In this document: positions 11,800-23,670 of the stretch, piece after piece
Layout of the letters: each line of letters starts with the position of its first letter
How positions within the stretch are numbered: the stretch's first letter is position 1
Source of the DNA: Ctenosaura bakeri
Lineage: Eukaryota; Chordata; Lepidosauria; Squamata; Iguanidae
Direction of reading: 5' to 3'
DNA length: 64,000 nt
Assembly (NCBI GenBank): GCA_948474755.1
Contig: CAOLHI010000616.1
Location: forward strand, 310,001 to 374,000
Position numbers and translations under genes: made by a program
Notes under the pieces: generated by a model
Seen by the model: only the letters and a program-made list of their open reading frames with translations
The model's database searches: none
Told to the model about the DNA's origin: nothing

Positions 11800-12647
11800 A
11801 TCATTCCGTAGTTATTGCATTCTTTATCAAATGATAGTAAACAATACATGTAAGAAAACATTAAAATAGAACTCTGAAGGGGAGGGGGAAAGAACTCTGC
11901 AAGAGACCAATAAGCTTAAAGTTGCTGATCAAAGAGACCAATGAAATGATTGCAAAGTCAGAAACAGTCATGTCTTCATGGGGAGAGCAATGCAACAAAT
12001 ACAACCTTTCCCTAGCTATCCTGAGTAGATATATTTCCAGAAAAGATATAAGGGATTTGTTACATATCCTCCTTTTCAACCGAAACAAATATGGGGAAGA
12101 TTGTGATTATATGTACCCTCCATATGTAAAACATAAAGTTCCAAATTATGAGATATGCAACATATAGCATATTATTATATAACTATTTGTTAGAACCTAT
12201 TCTTCCTGTTTAGCAGTACTCTGAATTCTCTTCCAACCTGGTTTAAATCAAAGCACCTTCACCAAACAAAAATGAACTTGGCTAGCAGGGAATGAAGAGT
12301 TTTTGCATTTCCCCATAGCCTCCTAGATTTTCTACATCCTTCGTTGAAAAATCTAAATTCAATTTTCAAATATTTAATCGTCAGTGGCAGTATCTACTAG
12401 AGCAAGTTAAACTCTGTTGTGAGACGCTGCTAACAAGATAGCAGTGCTTTAAATCAAAATTCCATGACAGGTAATTTTTTTTAAAAAAAATGGAAATTTT
12501 CAGGAAATATAATAGTGCCTTGTTCAGGAAAACAAAATTTGTTAGTACTGCAAAGTAATTGGTTGTTTTCCCCTTTCTTCTCATATGCTCCACTCAGTGT
12601 GAAATTTTATGCTTCTTTTAGAGGTAATAGTATCTAAAATGCTAAGG
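11800..12647. other. No recognisable gene or repeat
   Basis: Unclassified AT-rich sequence with short open frames on both strands and no motifs. Confidence 0.45.
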
Positions 12648-12712
12648 ATGCAATCTTTACCTAGCAATAAACTCCACAGAATTAAATTGGCCTTACTTCT
12701 GAACAGACACAC
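12648..12712. repeat. Short dispersed repeat, copy 1
   Basis: The words GCAATCTTTACCTAGCAATAA, GAATTAAATTGG and CTTACTTCTGAACAGAC match in order the repeat at 46525-46602. It looks like a small dispersed squamate repeat with weak internal self-complementarity. I cannot name its class. Confidence 0.5.
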
Positions 12713-13965
12713 AGAGAAATTTCCAAAGCCTAAACACTGAGCTTCACAATATCCTAAGTTGTGGCATTCATCTGCTTACACACTTCTTGTGCATTGCCAC
12801 TAAAAGAAAGACACTATATTTTCTTGAATAGCCATACAGTGATAGTAGTTTGTGCCAAGCTGGAAAATAACTTTAAAACAATCCTTCTTTTACCAATCAC
12901 AAAGTTGACATTATAATGTCACTTTTGCACCATTACATTCAAGGTTGTGTCAGTACTACCATAATAAAGGCTTATTTTCAGAGGTTTATAGCTCAGTCAT
13001 AAAAATATGCTCAGCAATGAAAATTGGCAAGTGATACTTAGACTTCAAATTTATATTTTTCCAAAACACAAAAGTTAGGGTACAATATTCCTCCCCTGTG
13101 GGCTATTTTTTTTTCCAGACACTAGCATATTAATGAGAATTGGCATCTAATTTCCTTGTGTTGTCCAATTCTGAGGCTGTGAAACTGCTCTGTAGATCAT
13201 TGGTGGTTCAAAAATTCCACTCATTTGCCCACAGGAAAGGCACAGAGAATATGTACCCTTGTCTCTGAATTGATTTATTAATTCTATTGACAATGATGAT
13301 TCGGGCCATTCTGAATAAGAATAAAATTATCACACAAGACTAACACAGCCCTCTCCTAAGGTTTACAATTATCATAATAAATCAGACATGCAGTCTACAA
13401 TATTTTTCCCTTGGATATACTAGTTAGCTGGTTGTCTCTCAGCATCCTAAGGTCTATGATGTCGCTAGCACAGCACTGGTTTTGACTATGATGCTACTGC
13501 TATCATTTTAATAAAATATAATTAAAATCCGAGTTATATATATGCTTTGATTTCTATGAGCACAAAAAGCACACTCATCCATGTGTAAAAGCAATTAATG
13601 AAATATGGAATAAATACAAACACAAGCTCACAGGAGAATTATCAACATTAACATCATTACAAAAATGTATTGGGAAAAGCTGTTATTGCAAAGAAAAAGG
13701 GCTTAGTTTTATAATATCCCAGTGCAAGATATTTCTAGGATGAAATTAACTTACTAACTGAGACTGTGTATCGGGGATGGTCTCATAATCTCCATATGCA
13801 GAGTTACACATTATTTGTACTATACAACCGTTGTGTTTAGTGGTAGCATTGCACAAGTGAATGGAGAGACCTGCATTGGAAGATGTACCTACAACAACAG
13901 AACTCCATAATAATTCCTATCTATCAATATACTAATCCACTAATGTAATTCTTCATTAAGTTTCT
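12713..13965. other. No recognisable gene or repeat
   Basis: AT-rich, with only short open frames. Nothing could be assigned. Confidence 0.45.
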
Positions 13966-13969
13966 TTAT

Positions 13970-14516
13970 GAAGGTTGCAACAGCTATTTTCAGAAACTTT
14001 TTTTTTCTTGCTGCAAGAAAGTCTTTAAAAAGCATGCAATTTTCAAAGGCTATTCACAATTTGGGACGAATTCTTCACAAAATTCCGATCAGATTGTTTT
14101 GCACAGAAAACAGCATTTTCTGTGCTGGAAAAAGCATTTTGTTGCATGGAAAAGAGTATTTCAACACAGAAATAGTAATTTGTGTAAAGAAAATGTTGCT
14201 TTCTGTTGAGAAAATGCTTTTTCAATACAAATCAAACATCTGTGAATTTTAAGCAGAACAAATTCCCAGTGACCCCTTTTTCGGTGAAGAAAACAACATT
14301 CTATGTGGAGGAATTAAATATTTGTGTTGCTGTTTCCTGCAGAAAACAATCACATGGGACTTTTGCACAGAATTAAATCACAAACTTTGAAAATTCTCAT
14401 CAGTCCAGGATTTTTCTGATCAGGGTTTCTTGATGTTTGAAAAACATGGTTTTGAAAAACACTCGAAAAACATGGTATTTGACCATTTTTCAAATATTTT
14501 TGAATATTTATCCCTA
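13970..14516 (-). mobile_element. hAT-like non-autonomous element, TAGGGAT family, copy 1
   Basis: Read on the minus strand, it starts at 14516 with TAGGGATAAATATTCAAA and then TATTTGAAAAATGG. This closely resembles the start of the copy near 59058. The interior is rich in TTTTCTGYxCAGAAAA-like words, for example AACAGCATTTTCTGTGCTGG near 14110. The other terminus and an 8-bp duplication could not be placed. TAGGGAT ends are common in hAT elements, so the class is an inference. Confidence 0.5.
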
Positions 14517-14519
14517 ACT

Positions 14520-16169
14520 GAATCAAAGTGCTTATTTTCTAACAACATGTCTGAGGAATTGCAAAAATGTTACTTCCATCATGACCATTAAGTTCATTAA
14601 GAAATTTCTTTCTACCTCTAGATCTAAACCAAACTGGACTGAACACAGGGAATTTTACTTAGCCCTCTACCCTCACCTCTCCCAGAATGGTGACTGGGGA
14701 AATCTATACTGGCACAAGAAGAGTGAATTGCCAAACATGCCCTAATAGAAACTATCAAGCTTGAGCTGTCAGCTGATGTGTGGCTGCCCTGACATTTTTC
14801 TATGCCAGAGAAAATATGGCTGAATATCTGCCTTCTCCCCCTGGTTAAATGTGGGAGAGGAGCAACATTCTCCTGTTACATAGAGACTATCCAAATGTAA
14901 TCTTTGTTAACTGCAGCCACACCAGCAGTTCCCTGTTAAACAATCTAAACTCACCTCTGCTGCATTCTATGAGATTGCACTACTATGATCTGTTTCCTAG
15001 GAGGTTGCTTCTCCAGTTGCCAGTGCGGTCTAGGGTTTTCTTTTTCTCTGTGCTCTTCTAACATGTAAGAAGCTCATTCACTCCACACATTCATTGATAC
15101 AACTGTGCTGTCTCAAGTGTTTTGATGAATGTATTTCCCATGTAGAAACCTTCCCTTGGGATGCACACTGGTTCTCAGTGAAATCATTCCATGCTTCAAT
15201 TATTCACAAGGAAGTGTGATTCAAACAAAATCTTGTTTGAAACACATCTCAAATGCTCTCTTCTTTCCTCCCCTAGCTTATATCCTGGGATGGAAAATGA
15301 GAAGGCAGCATGGATAGTTCCTTTCCTTTGATTGAGGCTATTTAAATCAAGTTTCCCCTAATGAATAGCACCACTTTCTGGCTGGCACACTTTAGTTTCA
15401 GTGCTCTCCTCGTATGGCAGTGATGATCTGCCAGAGCTGGATCCATTCCCAGTTTACTAGATAGATTAGGTCCTTCTCCTAACCATTAGGAGGATCCTTG
15501 GAAAGAAAAGGAGGAAGGGAAGGCCAGGTGAAGGCATTTGAGTGAATGTTTTAACCATATGGAAAGACACTTGTGCATCCATAAACTTCTTTTGCTGTCT
15601 AATGGTTCTGCGGTATTTTCCTGGCTGGAAATTGTGCACTGTGAGTATATGGTGCTGGCAAGACATTTTGGACAATATGTTCAGGACTGAGTGATCATAC
15701 AGAATAATTCTAACACTGCCAGGTCTTGATGGATGTGTGCGTGTTGTAATGTAGGCCTACTTTTGCTTATGCAATGTTGTAATTGATTACAGATTTTTCT
15801 AATAACTGCCGTAGGAATATTATTCTAGTTGCAATCGTTCTTTTTCTCCACTTTTTATTTTCTTTCTGCTCATATTTACTGCTGTAGGAATACTTAATTG
15901 TACTTATATTATATTGAAACAATATCAGTAGCAGTGGTCAGACAAATGGCAAACCAACAAGACTGCACTGCTGAGATTACTTTTGTACAAGTCAAGGGAA
16001 CAAAAATCAAGGGGCAATATTAACTCAAAGAACCAAATTGGTCACAAAGCAAGGTCTGGCACAGAGTAAAAGTTTTGTGTCTAATAAAAATAATGAGAAT
16101 ATTTTTTTAAAAAAAAGGCTACAGGTGAATGAAAGGGGAAAAGAAGGGGGTAATAAAAATAATACTGGG
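14520..16169. other. No recognisable gene or repeat
   Basis: Unclassified sequence with several 60-70 codon frames on both strands, none with family motifs. Confidence 0.45.
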
Positions 16170-16192
16170 GAGAGAGAGAGAGAGAGAGAGAA
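16170..16192. repeat. (GA)n microsatellite
   Basis: About eleven GA units. Confidence 0.9.
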
Positions 16193-16244
16193 TATGTGCA
16201 TGTAAACTGAAACAAAAATCCCCTTGTAGATAACAGGGAGAGAG

Positions 16245-16345
16245 AAGAATTATAATAATACCTAGTACTTATATAACTTGTTTCATCTTCAAAGTGTTCT
16301 GCAAATATTTAATCCTCATAGGACCCTTGTGAAGCAGGTAAGAGA
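16245..16345 (+). repeat. Possible ancient amniote repeat fragment
   Basis: The order TAGTACTTATATAACTTGT, CATCTTCAAAGTGTTCTGCA and CCTTGTGAAGCAGGTAAG resembles an old amniote repeat in which a GCACTTATATAGCGC word is followed by CAAAGCGCTTTACAAA and GTGAGGTAGGTA. It could be a CORE-SINE or an L3/CR1 tail. Resemblance only. Confidence 0.3.
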
Positions 16346-16762
16346 TTAATATTCATAAAAAAATAGAAAAGGAATGGGAAAGACAGTTAAAAGGAACAGC
16401 ATAGGTGGGGTTTCAAATCTTTCCTTCTCTATAGTGCTCTGGTTTGGCAAACACAATCACAATGTGCTAGCTACATTGGTGTCCCCCAAATATCTACAAT
16501 ATATGAGTAGAATGCACACATATATTCTTTTGAAAGAGGAAGGATGGTCCAAATGAAGATGAGCTTAATAATCTTCAGCATCAGAGCCCCTGGCCAGTAA
16601 AGCAAATATATTTTGGTTAGCTAGACTCTAAAAGTTCACTGCAGTTCTGCTACATCACTACAAACTGCCCATTGGATTATATATTGTCCCAATTAAATGG
16701 GATCTCTAGGCTCCTACCCATACCACAAAGATTCTATCATGGCTCCCGGTGCCCCAACTCTT

Positions 16763-16963
16763 GGGCTACTTCCACACTACTGTGTTATATTGCTATTATT
16801 CTACTTTCAACATCATATGGAATCCTAGCATTTGCAGTTTAGGAAGGGGGACTGAGAATTCTCAACTGAGAGATCTTTGGCCTCAATAAACGACAAACCC
16901 CAGAATTCCATAGGATGTTGAAAGTGGAATAATAGTGCTATAACAGTGTAGTTCAGAAAGACC
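16763..16963. mobile_element. Palindromic MITE, family 1, copy B
   Basis: The left arm has CTATTATTCTACTTTCAAC and GGAATCCTAGCATTTGCAG. The right arm returns CCCAGAATTCCATAGGATG and GAAAGTGGAATAATAGTGC. The ends (GGGCTACTTCCACACTAC and its partner) are more mutated than in copy A, and the centre carries extra sequence. No clean target duplication remains, which suggests an older insertion. Confidence 0.8.
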
Positions 16964-17784
16964 TTTGCTCATGCCCAAAGGATCAGTATTTTAGAAATCA
17001 GAACACAGAGCTTCTCTTAGCGATCTCCATCATAACCACAAAATGTAGGCTAACATTAAGCATTATTATTGTACTAAGGAATCTGATCAACAAAAAGAGG
17101 TGCTTGGCTTGGGCACCTTCACAATTCATAGAAAAGACAACTCCTTGATCAATTATTTCTTGATTTGTTGTGTCTCAAAATCTTTTACAGACTTTATGGC
17201 AATTCTGGTGAAAGAGTTCCCAGTGGTTTTAATACTAGTAGTACAGATGATGTGGATTCTGTATCAGAATATCTGGAGTTCTATAGTGCTGAACATAACA
17301 GTATTTGTATCTGAATTGATAAATCTCAATATTGTTTTCTTCAGTCTGTAGTCCATGTGCCTACAACACATTAAAATGGTTCAGCCACAGGCATGACATC
17401 TGGATTTCATTAGCAATGTACTACATAAGCTTCAAGGAATCACAACTAGATTGGAAAGCCACATTTAAAACTCTTCTTATTTCCTTTTGAGCTCAAAAAT
17501 TATTGTTTCTCTCTGTGCTTCACTGTAAATTAAGATTGCATAGATGTTGCTTTTAGTGACTCTGCTTTAAACCGAAGTGGAAGAACAGATGGTTAAAACA
17601 CTACTGGAAAAATGTTATTATTTCAGTATTACACTTTTTACTGTGGTTATTTATCATATTCATTATTTAATGTCAATATTTTATTAATATTATTAATAGT
17701 GGCTGTAGAGTTCCAATGGCCAAAAAAATGACATAAATGACAACAAGTTATTGTGTCTGTTTTCTTCGTTTTATTATTGTCATC
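16964..17784. other. No recognisable gene or repeat
   Basis: Unclassified AT-rich sequence. An 83-codon open frame at 17100-17351 has hydrophobic stretches but no recognisable family. Confidence 0.45.
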
Positions 17785-18075
17785 TACCATGCTAATTATT
17801 TTTATTTTTTAATTTATTTATTTTAAAAAAAATTAAAAATATACGTATGTTCGTCATTTAACAAATACTAACATACTAATAAATACTTACACAACATTCC
17901 CTCCTCTTCATACTCCCTTATGTCTTCCATTTATACATTTCTAACCTTGAATCTGTATTTATGATCTTTGTCATCTTCTTTTTAATAATAATTCCACAAA
18001 ACCTTCTACCATTATTCTTAGAAATTCTATTATTTATCTTCTTAATAAAATAGATACATATATACAAATACCATG
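17785..18075 (-). mobile_element. Possible L1-like LINE 3' end, minus strand
   Basis: Read on the minus strand, this is A-rich and G-containing but C-poor sequence that ends in a long A/T tail (about 17845 down to 17790). This composition is typical of L1 3' UTRs. No coding remnant supports it. Confidence 0.25.
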
Positions 18076-19733
18076 CTTACTATTTTTAAAGTTAATATGT
18101 TTGAAATAATTGTTTATTTCTTGCCTTGAGGAAACATTACATTTTGAAAAGCAGCTTATAAATACACAGACAACCAAAAACTTGTGGAAACATTTTCAAG
18201 AAATTTCATTTTCCTTTATGAAAAAAATGGCAATACTTATTTCAAGTGTATAGTGAATGGTGTCAATTTTGCATGAAAGTTCTTGCCTCAGTTGCTATCA
18301 GTGTGAGAAGTCTCAATTTTGACAATAGAATGTTTTGCCAATCTTCTTGTTGTGTTCAGGGAATCACAGTTGACCTTTTCAAAATACATTCTAATCTCCC
18401 AATTGAGCCATAGTTTTCTGTGTTTCACTGTTTTGTTTTGTTTTTTAAAGAGATGACAGACATACTGGAGACAAACTGAAGTATTCTGCTAGTTAACCTT
18501 TCTTCTACAGGACAACACTTGCTTCACATTTATACATTGGGTAGCACTGTATAGTTTCAAGATACATGGAACAGTATGAGATTTTCTCCCTTCTATTAGA
18601 AAATGAAATTACCACAGTCTCATAACTCTGGTTAGCTGCACGGATGTTCAATCAATGCACAAGATCCAATAGTGTATGTTAGTATCCAATTTCTTTCTCT
18701 CCCTCTCCTAATACAGGCCCCCGTGATGCCAAAAACATGATCCAGAGTGCTTTTCAGTGTTTTGGCACAAGGTTTTAAGGTGCACAAGGGCATCAGGAGG
18801 GAGAGAAATGGGCAATTTGGTAGAAACAGCAAAATCCCATGAAAGTACCTCATATACAGTCTTGAACACTATACAGAGTTTAATTTTTTTTATTGTGCCA
18901 TTGTATACAGCCTGAGAGATTATGGTGTGAATTCCATTGGTGAATGGGATTTTAAGCAGTGCCATTGTAGGCAATGATGGAGGAAGAAAAAAGAATGCAA
19001 GAGCAGTGTCTATGAATTAAATCAGGCACTGGAAAAACAGCCTCATTCAAGCCAGCAGAATTTTTAGCAAAAAAACCCCCAAAAATGTGAAAAACTTTGC
19101 AGCATTAGACTATCTCTCAAAGGTTAGTAATCTTCTCTGAAAATATCTATGGAGAAGTCATTAAATGTTACCTGACCTTTATGGCATTTTAGCTTAATCA
19201 AGGTGTTGCTTACAAAAAAAGTCACTGACAACACTCTACTACTCCCCATTGTTCCACTCAGGGAACTCCATTTTCTCCAAAAATCATCAGCCAAACTCTG
19301 AGGTCAAACTAAACATATTTAGAGTATTTGTATAAAACATGGACCCTCAAGTGGTAGAATACTCTTTTTTTATAGCATGTCACTGTTCTCCCCATTTATT
19401 TCATCTTTAGTGTGCTTTCTAAATTGGTCAGTCGTTCAAAAATTTGATTGCTTAGGAATGCACCTTGAGGAAATCCTAATGTGGGAAGAAAAACAGGTTA
19501 ATCACAAGGAATATAGATTCCCTTAGTATCTAGTTTAACTCCCAGTTACTTCAGTTAGGTAATTCACTTAGTCTAACTGAAAATACCCGAGTGCAGAGTT
19601 ATTCATTTAAACTGAACTGACTGGACGACATGTGATGAACTGACTAGAGGACACACAGTGAATCCAACAGCATTGTGTTCTCCAAGATTCAAAAAACAAG
19701 GGTTCTACCGTATACCACTTGCTGCAAGCAGGA
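18076..19733. other. No recognisable gene or repeat
   Basis: Mostly unclassified. Around 18120-18170, CTTGCCTTGAGG...AAAGCAGCTTATAAATA loosely resembles an L2/CR1-like LINE tail, but it is too weak to call. Confidence 0.4.
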
Positions 19734-19783
19734 TTTTATTTTTATATTATTTTTTATTTTTTTATTTTATTTTTATTTTTTTT
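19734..19783. repeat. T-rich (ATTTT)n-like tract
   Basis: Runs of T broken by single A bases, ending in nine T bases. It may be the A-rich tail of a minus-strand retrotransposon, but no body is visible next to it. Confidence 0.7.
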
Positions 19784-19789
19784 TGCCAT

Positions 19790-20840
19790 TGCTCTGCAAA
19801 GAGTTGCTTTCCTGTAAATGTCTTTAGCTTGAGTGCTGAAAACATGGCTTGTCAAGTTACATCCAGTTAACGAATGTTGCTCCAGTGAGCTGGAAACAAT
19901 GTTCCGTGGTGTTTATACTTGACTTTTTCTTCATGACTGCATCATTGAACAATGGTTTTAGCAATGTGGATTTTATAGCATGAAAAGACCTCCAGTCACA
20001 GGGAACATAAACCAAAGACTGTACAAGACAACAAATGTACTGAGGTCAAAATGGAGTCCCATGTCACTATCTGGTGCTATAGGGATCATGGTCCTTCTCC
20101 AGCTGTTATCCTTCCAATAAAATGACCAACTAACCTAACTTCTGTAATTATATTTTGAGACTGTTAAAGGCCACAGAAAACTCATATCCAAAGAAGATGA
20201 ACTGTAAATAACCCAAAGCAATAGAGGGTTCCCTAATAGCATTCAGCTGAGAAGGTCAGACATTTCAGCATTTTTAAAGAGGCAGTTTCTTTGTCTTGGT
20301 GCTCTCCATCATGCACTTGTGACCCTTGAAATGGCATGAATTCTTCTGCAACAACTGATTCATCTTTGCTGGTACAAAATCCTAGCTATCCAATGTTAAT
20401 CTGAAAGGCTCACTGCCCTACTACATAATGTGAACTTCACAGCCTGTGAGGAGAAGCTGTAGAATCCCTAATTCATCCTGACATCAGAACTGTGAATGAT
20501 AGTTTATCAGTGCTTGTTGGATGCCTTTGCCCTTTTCCACAGGTTATGCAATTGTAAGAGAGATACTAATTATATTCCTTGAAAAGGCCATGGCACATAC
20601 TAGTGATTGTTACACCCACCGTCATATTTTTGATTCTCACTGTAAAATTCCTGTATGTGTTTAGGTACCCAGGAGAAAGGTACAGAAACTTTATGTGGAA
20701 GAAAGATCAACATGTGAGCCATTGCATTTTTCTGAGTAGCTATGATCATGAAAATGTCTGATGTCCCTCTTTGTAGCATAAGGTCTCATTTCCCTTCCTT
20801 CATTTGTGCATGTACCTGGGCTGTGGTTAGGCACAAAAAA
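19790..20840. other. No recognisable gene or repeat
   Basis: Unclassified sequence. A 60-codon frame at 20579 starts with a hydrophobic stretch, but nothing supports it as a gene. Confidence 0.45.
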
Positions 20841-20846
20841 ATTGGG

Positions 20847-20945
20847 GAGGTGCCATAGTTCAGTGGAAAAGGATATGCTTTTCATGCAGAAAGGTAAAGG
20901 TTCAGTCCTCATCATTCCTCCTTGAGGACCTGTATGCAGACCATT
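20847..20945 (+). mobile_element. tRNA-Ala-like SINE fragment
   Basis: It has an A-box-like TAGTTCAGTGG at 20856-20866 and a B-box-like GGTTCAGTCCT at 20899-20909, spaced as in a tRNA. ATGCTTTTCATGCAGAAAGG lies between them where the anticodon arm would be. This resembles the TGCTTTGCATG centre of tRNA-Ala(TGC). The spacing and head identify a tRNA-derived SINE, not a functional tRNA, because the acceptor stem does not pair. A minus-strand relative lies at 50127-50260. Confidence 0.6.
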
Positions 20946-21064
20946 AAAGCATCAGCATAGACTCCAGATTCAGATAAATGAAGCTTCAAAACAGATAGTA
21001 GAATACCTATATAATCACAAGAAAGACTCTAGCAGCTTGAATTTGCTCCTGTTAGTATGAGAGA

Positions 21065-21115
21065 TTCTTTTATTTATTTATTTATTTTTTAATCCTACCC
21101 TTCATCCCAATTTTA
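21065..21115 (-). mobile_element. LINE 3' tail, minus strand
   Basis: Read on the minus strand, it has TTGGGATGAAGGGTAGGATT followed by A/T-rich (AATA)n. This is the usual end of L2/CR1-like LINEs in this window (compare 33866-33910). The element is cut off right after the tail. Confidence 0.6.
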
Positions 21116-21221
21116 CAATCACAAACACTTTGTAACATAGGCCAGGGTGAGAGACATTGAAATACATTCCTTTGAAATAAGGAAGGTATTTTCTGATTAA
21201 TCAATACAACCTTTTCTGAGA

Positions 21222-21441
21222 TTTGTTGTTATGTATCTTCAGCTCAGCTCTGACTCGTGACAATGCTGTCTAGGGTGTTTTTGGCTAGATTTATTCAGAG
21301 GAGGCTTGCCTTCATCTTAGACTGAGAATGTGTGACTTGTTCAAAGTCAACTAGTGGGCTTCCATGACTGATCAGAAATTCCAACCCTAGCTTTCCAGAG
21401 TCCCAGTCCAACATTCAAACCATAAACATCATGCTAGCTCA
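21222..21441 (-). mobile_element. Sauria SINE, minus strand
   Basis: On the minus strand, the head begins near 21441 (AGCTAGCATGATGTTTATGG). CCAGTCCAACATTC (plus strand, near 21405) is in the anticodon region, and CTTCCATGACTGATC marks the conserved CCATGG block. The BovB-like tail ends with the complement of TTTGTTGTTATG at 21222. It is full length but diverged. Confidence 0.85.
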
Positions 21442-21444
21442 CCC

Positions 21445-22079
21445 TTTGTGAGATTGGGTGGAGGGAATCACCGCAAGGTACTCTTGCCTCTCTGTTTTTG
21501 CATAGTGAGAAGTCTTGGTAAAAAATATACAAATCCAGTATCCTGTAAATTAGCTTTTCAGAATGCAAAACATGCAATGTATTTTATCATTTGAGGACAC
21601 ATTCTCAAAGCCACTGCAGTGTGAAAATCAAGGGCATCTCAAAAATGATCCTAAATGACCCTTTGTCTAACATTAATCCAACAACTAGATTACACTCTGT
21701 GTTTCACATAGTAAAATAGCAGAGAAAGGTTTATAGCCAGATTCTCTACAATGCTCAAGATTTGCAGTCCCATTGACATTAACTGTGGTTTCTCTCAATG
21801 ACCATCTGTTTCCCAAAAGTTCATTAAGCTGATCAATTTACATATCATATGTTTGACAATATAAAATGGGACAATGACCTGCAATATTTATTTCTGATTT
21901 TTTTTAAAAGGCTGTGATCTAAGGTATTGTTATGCATGCAATGTCAATATGGAATCAGTGAGTATTTGATTATAGCATAAATATCAGAACTTTCTTCATT
22001 AAAAGCAGCAAACACAAACATTACATTATGCAAAGGTGTTTGGGTCATTATGCTGAATGAAGCTAGAGCTTAGTGCAGT
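21445..22079. other. No recognisable gene or repeat
   Basis: Unclassified unique-looking sequence. Confidence 0.45.
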
Positions 22080-22240
22080 TTGCTTTGCACAGTCTGGTTT
22101 CTTAAATTAAAGTTATTACAAGAGACAAAAATTAATATAATATAGTATTTGACAGTCATCTGAATAGGCTGCAACAGAAGAAGATAATGCTTTGGCAGCT
22201 ATATTTGCAAGTGGATTTGAAACGTATCAAGAGTTCAGGG
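22080..22240. promoter_or_regulatory. Possible conserved non-coding element
   Basis: A repeat-free block with several TTAAATTAAAG and AAAATTAATAT homeodomain-type words and a low-entropy but non-repetitive texture. Only alignment to other vertebrates can show whether it is conserved. Confidence 0.15.
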
Positions 22241-22763
22241 AAGAGAGGGAAAAAATAAATGATAAAAATATGCTTGAATAAAATGTCTTAAGAGACTCTA
22301 AATGTTCACTCATCAAAGGTTTTTTTTTAAAAAAAAAAAGCCTACAGGAGTTGTAAAATCTCCCCATCCCAAGACAAATGTGTAAATGGTACTTCTTTGG
22401 TACTTCCTGTGATTTTCAGTTCTTGTCCCTACCATTGATGGTTTGGTGCCTTTTCATGGCCATACTTTTCTGCTTCTCCAGTTGATCTAGCCCAATCAAG
22501 AATTACAGTGGGAATGTGATGAAGACGTGGCATTAGGAAGCCAATCACATTCAGTTTTGTGACAATGGCACTGAGGACAATCAAGGCAATGCTGTGATCT
22601 TCCTTTAAATTGACATAGGGAGGAAAAGACTGTCCTCATTGCCAAGGCAACCAGCAAATGCTTTCATATTCTTTTGAGCTCACACTACCATAACGAGGTG
22701 TGTTTGTGATGAAAGGGAGACACACTAGAGGTAAGTTTGAATGAACGTGTGTGAGAAAGCGAG

Positions 22764-22788
22764 AATTCAATTCAATTCAATTCAATTT
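22764..22788. repeat. (AATTC)n microsatellite
   Basis: Five units of AATTC, the last one imperfect. Confidence 0.9.
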
Positions 22789-22899
22789 CAGAAAAAGTAT
22801 GTATGTGCATAAAAAAAAAACTTTGCATGAGTCAAGAACAATAAGAAAAAAAAATAAGATCAGAATAATACAACTGTGTAACTTTCTATTAATAAGATT

Positions 22900-23480
22900 A
22901 CTCTAAATGGAAGTCATGGTATTATATAATGGTCAAGATGCTGCATCACCACTGGTGGATTGTAAAGTTATGCCAGATACCATTAACTCTTGTCCTCTAC
23001 CACCACAACCACCAGCGTCTGCACACTCAACCTACCTATTTTCTGGCGAGGCACTCCTCTTCATGGTCATTCAGTGGCCAATAGAGGGTTGGGAGGAGAG
23101 TGGGGAGAGAGGTAGGCAGCCATGACATCATCCTCCTGGACATCCGGTTTTCAGGAGGATCACTTTTTCTTCCTACAGGCAGCTTCAGGAATGGAACCGG
23201 CTATGTCTGACTGTCTTTGCCCCCTCCTTCTTATTCTGGTCACTGAATCACCAGAGAATTCCCAGCTTGGGGAGGAAGCTACAGTGGATGGAGATGCTAA
23301 ATTTCTCCATATGCCAAGATCAAAAAAAGAAAAAAAAGGTTCAATAAACAGGCACAACTTTCAGTTATCAAAAGGTTGGAAACCAAGATTGGATTCCTTG
23401 ATAAGGTACAAAAAGCTTAACAGAATCATATGTTGCCAGAATAATTTTTATCAGCAAGAGAAATGTGCGTGTGTCATATA
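22900..23480. other. Slightly GC-richer patch, no gene supported
   Basis: Two neighbouring plus-strand frames (72 and 119 codons) overlap by a few bases at 23122. The second starts MTSSSWTSGF and ends in a basic region with a KKEKKG run. There is no recognisable domain, and the lysine run comes from an A-rich tract. A CCAAT word sits at 23078. I regard the frames as chance. Confidence 0.3.
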
Positions 23481-23652
23481 GATTCATTAAAATTTTGATA
23501 CTGTGGGGAAGGTGGGAAGTGGTGACTTCCCTCCTCCTTCAACTACTGCAGAGGCCACGGAAGGTTAAGAAATCATCTACTGCAGCACCTGCAGTACTGT
23601 GATGACAACCAGGAGTTGGTCACTGGTGAGAGAGAGTAGTTTAAATGTAAAA

Positions 23653-23670
23653 GCTGCTGCTGCTGCTGCT
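23653..23670. repeat. (GCT)6 microsatellite
   Basis: Six uninterrupted GCT units, next to a TGCTACAAG flank. Confidence 0.85.

Noticed and set aside
20847..20920. Functional tRNA-Ala gene
   Set aside because: The A and B boxes are recognisable but the acceptor and anticodon stems do not pair, and no discriminator or terminator fits. It is a SINE head.
22900..23481. Promoter and first exon (CCAAT word, GC-richer patch, 119-codon frame)
   Set aside because: There is no CpG island, no TATA or initiator context and no recognisable peptide, and the lysine-rich part comes from an A-rich run.
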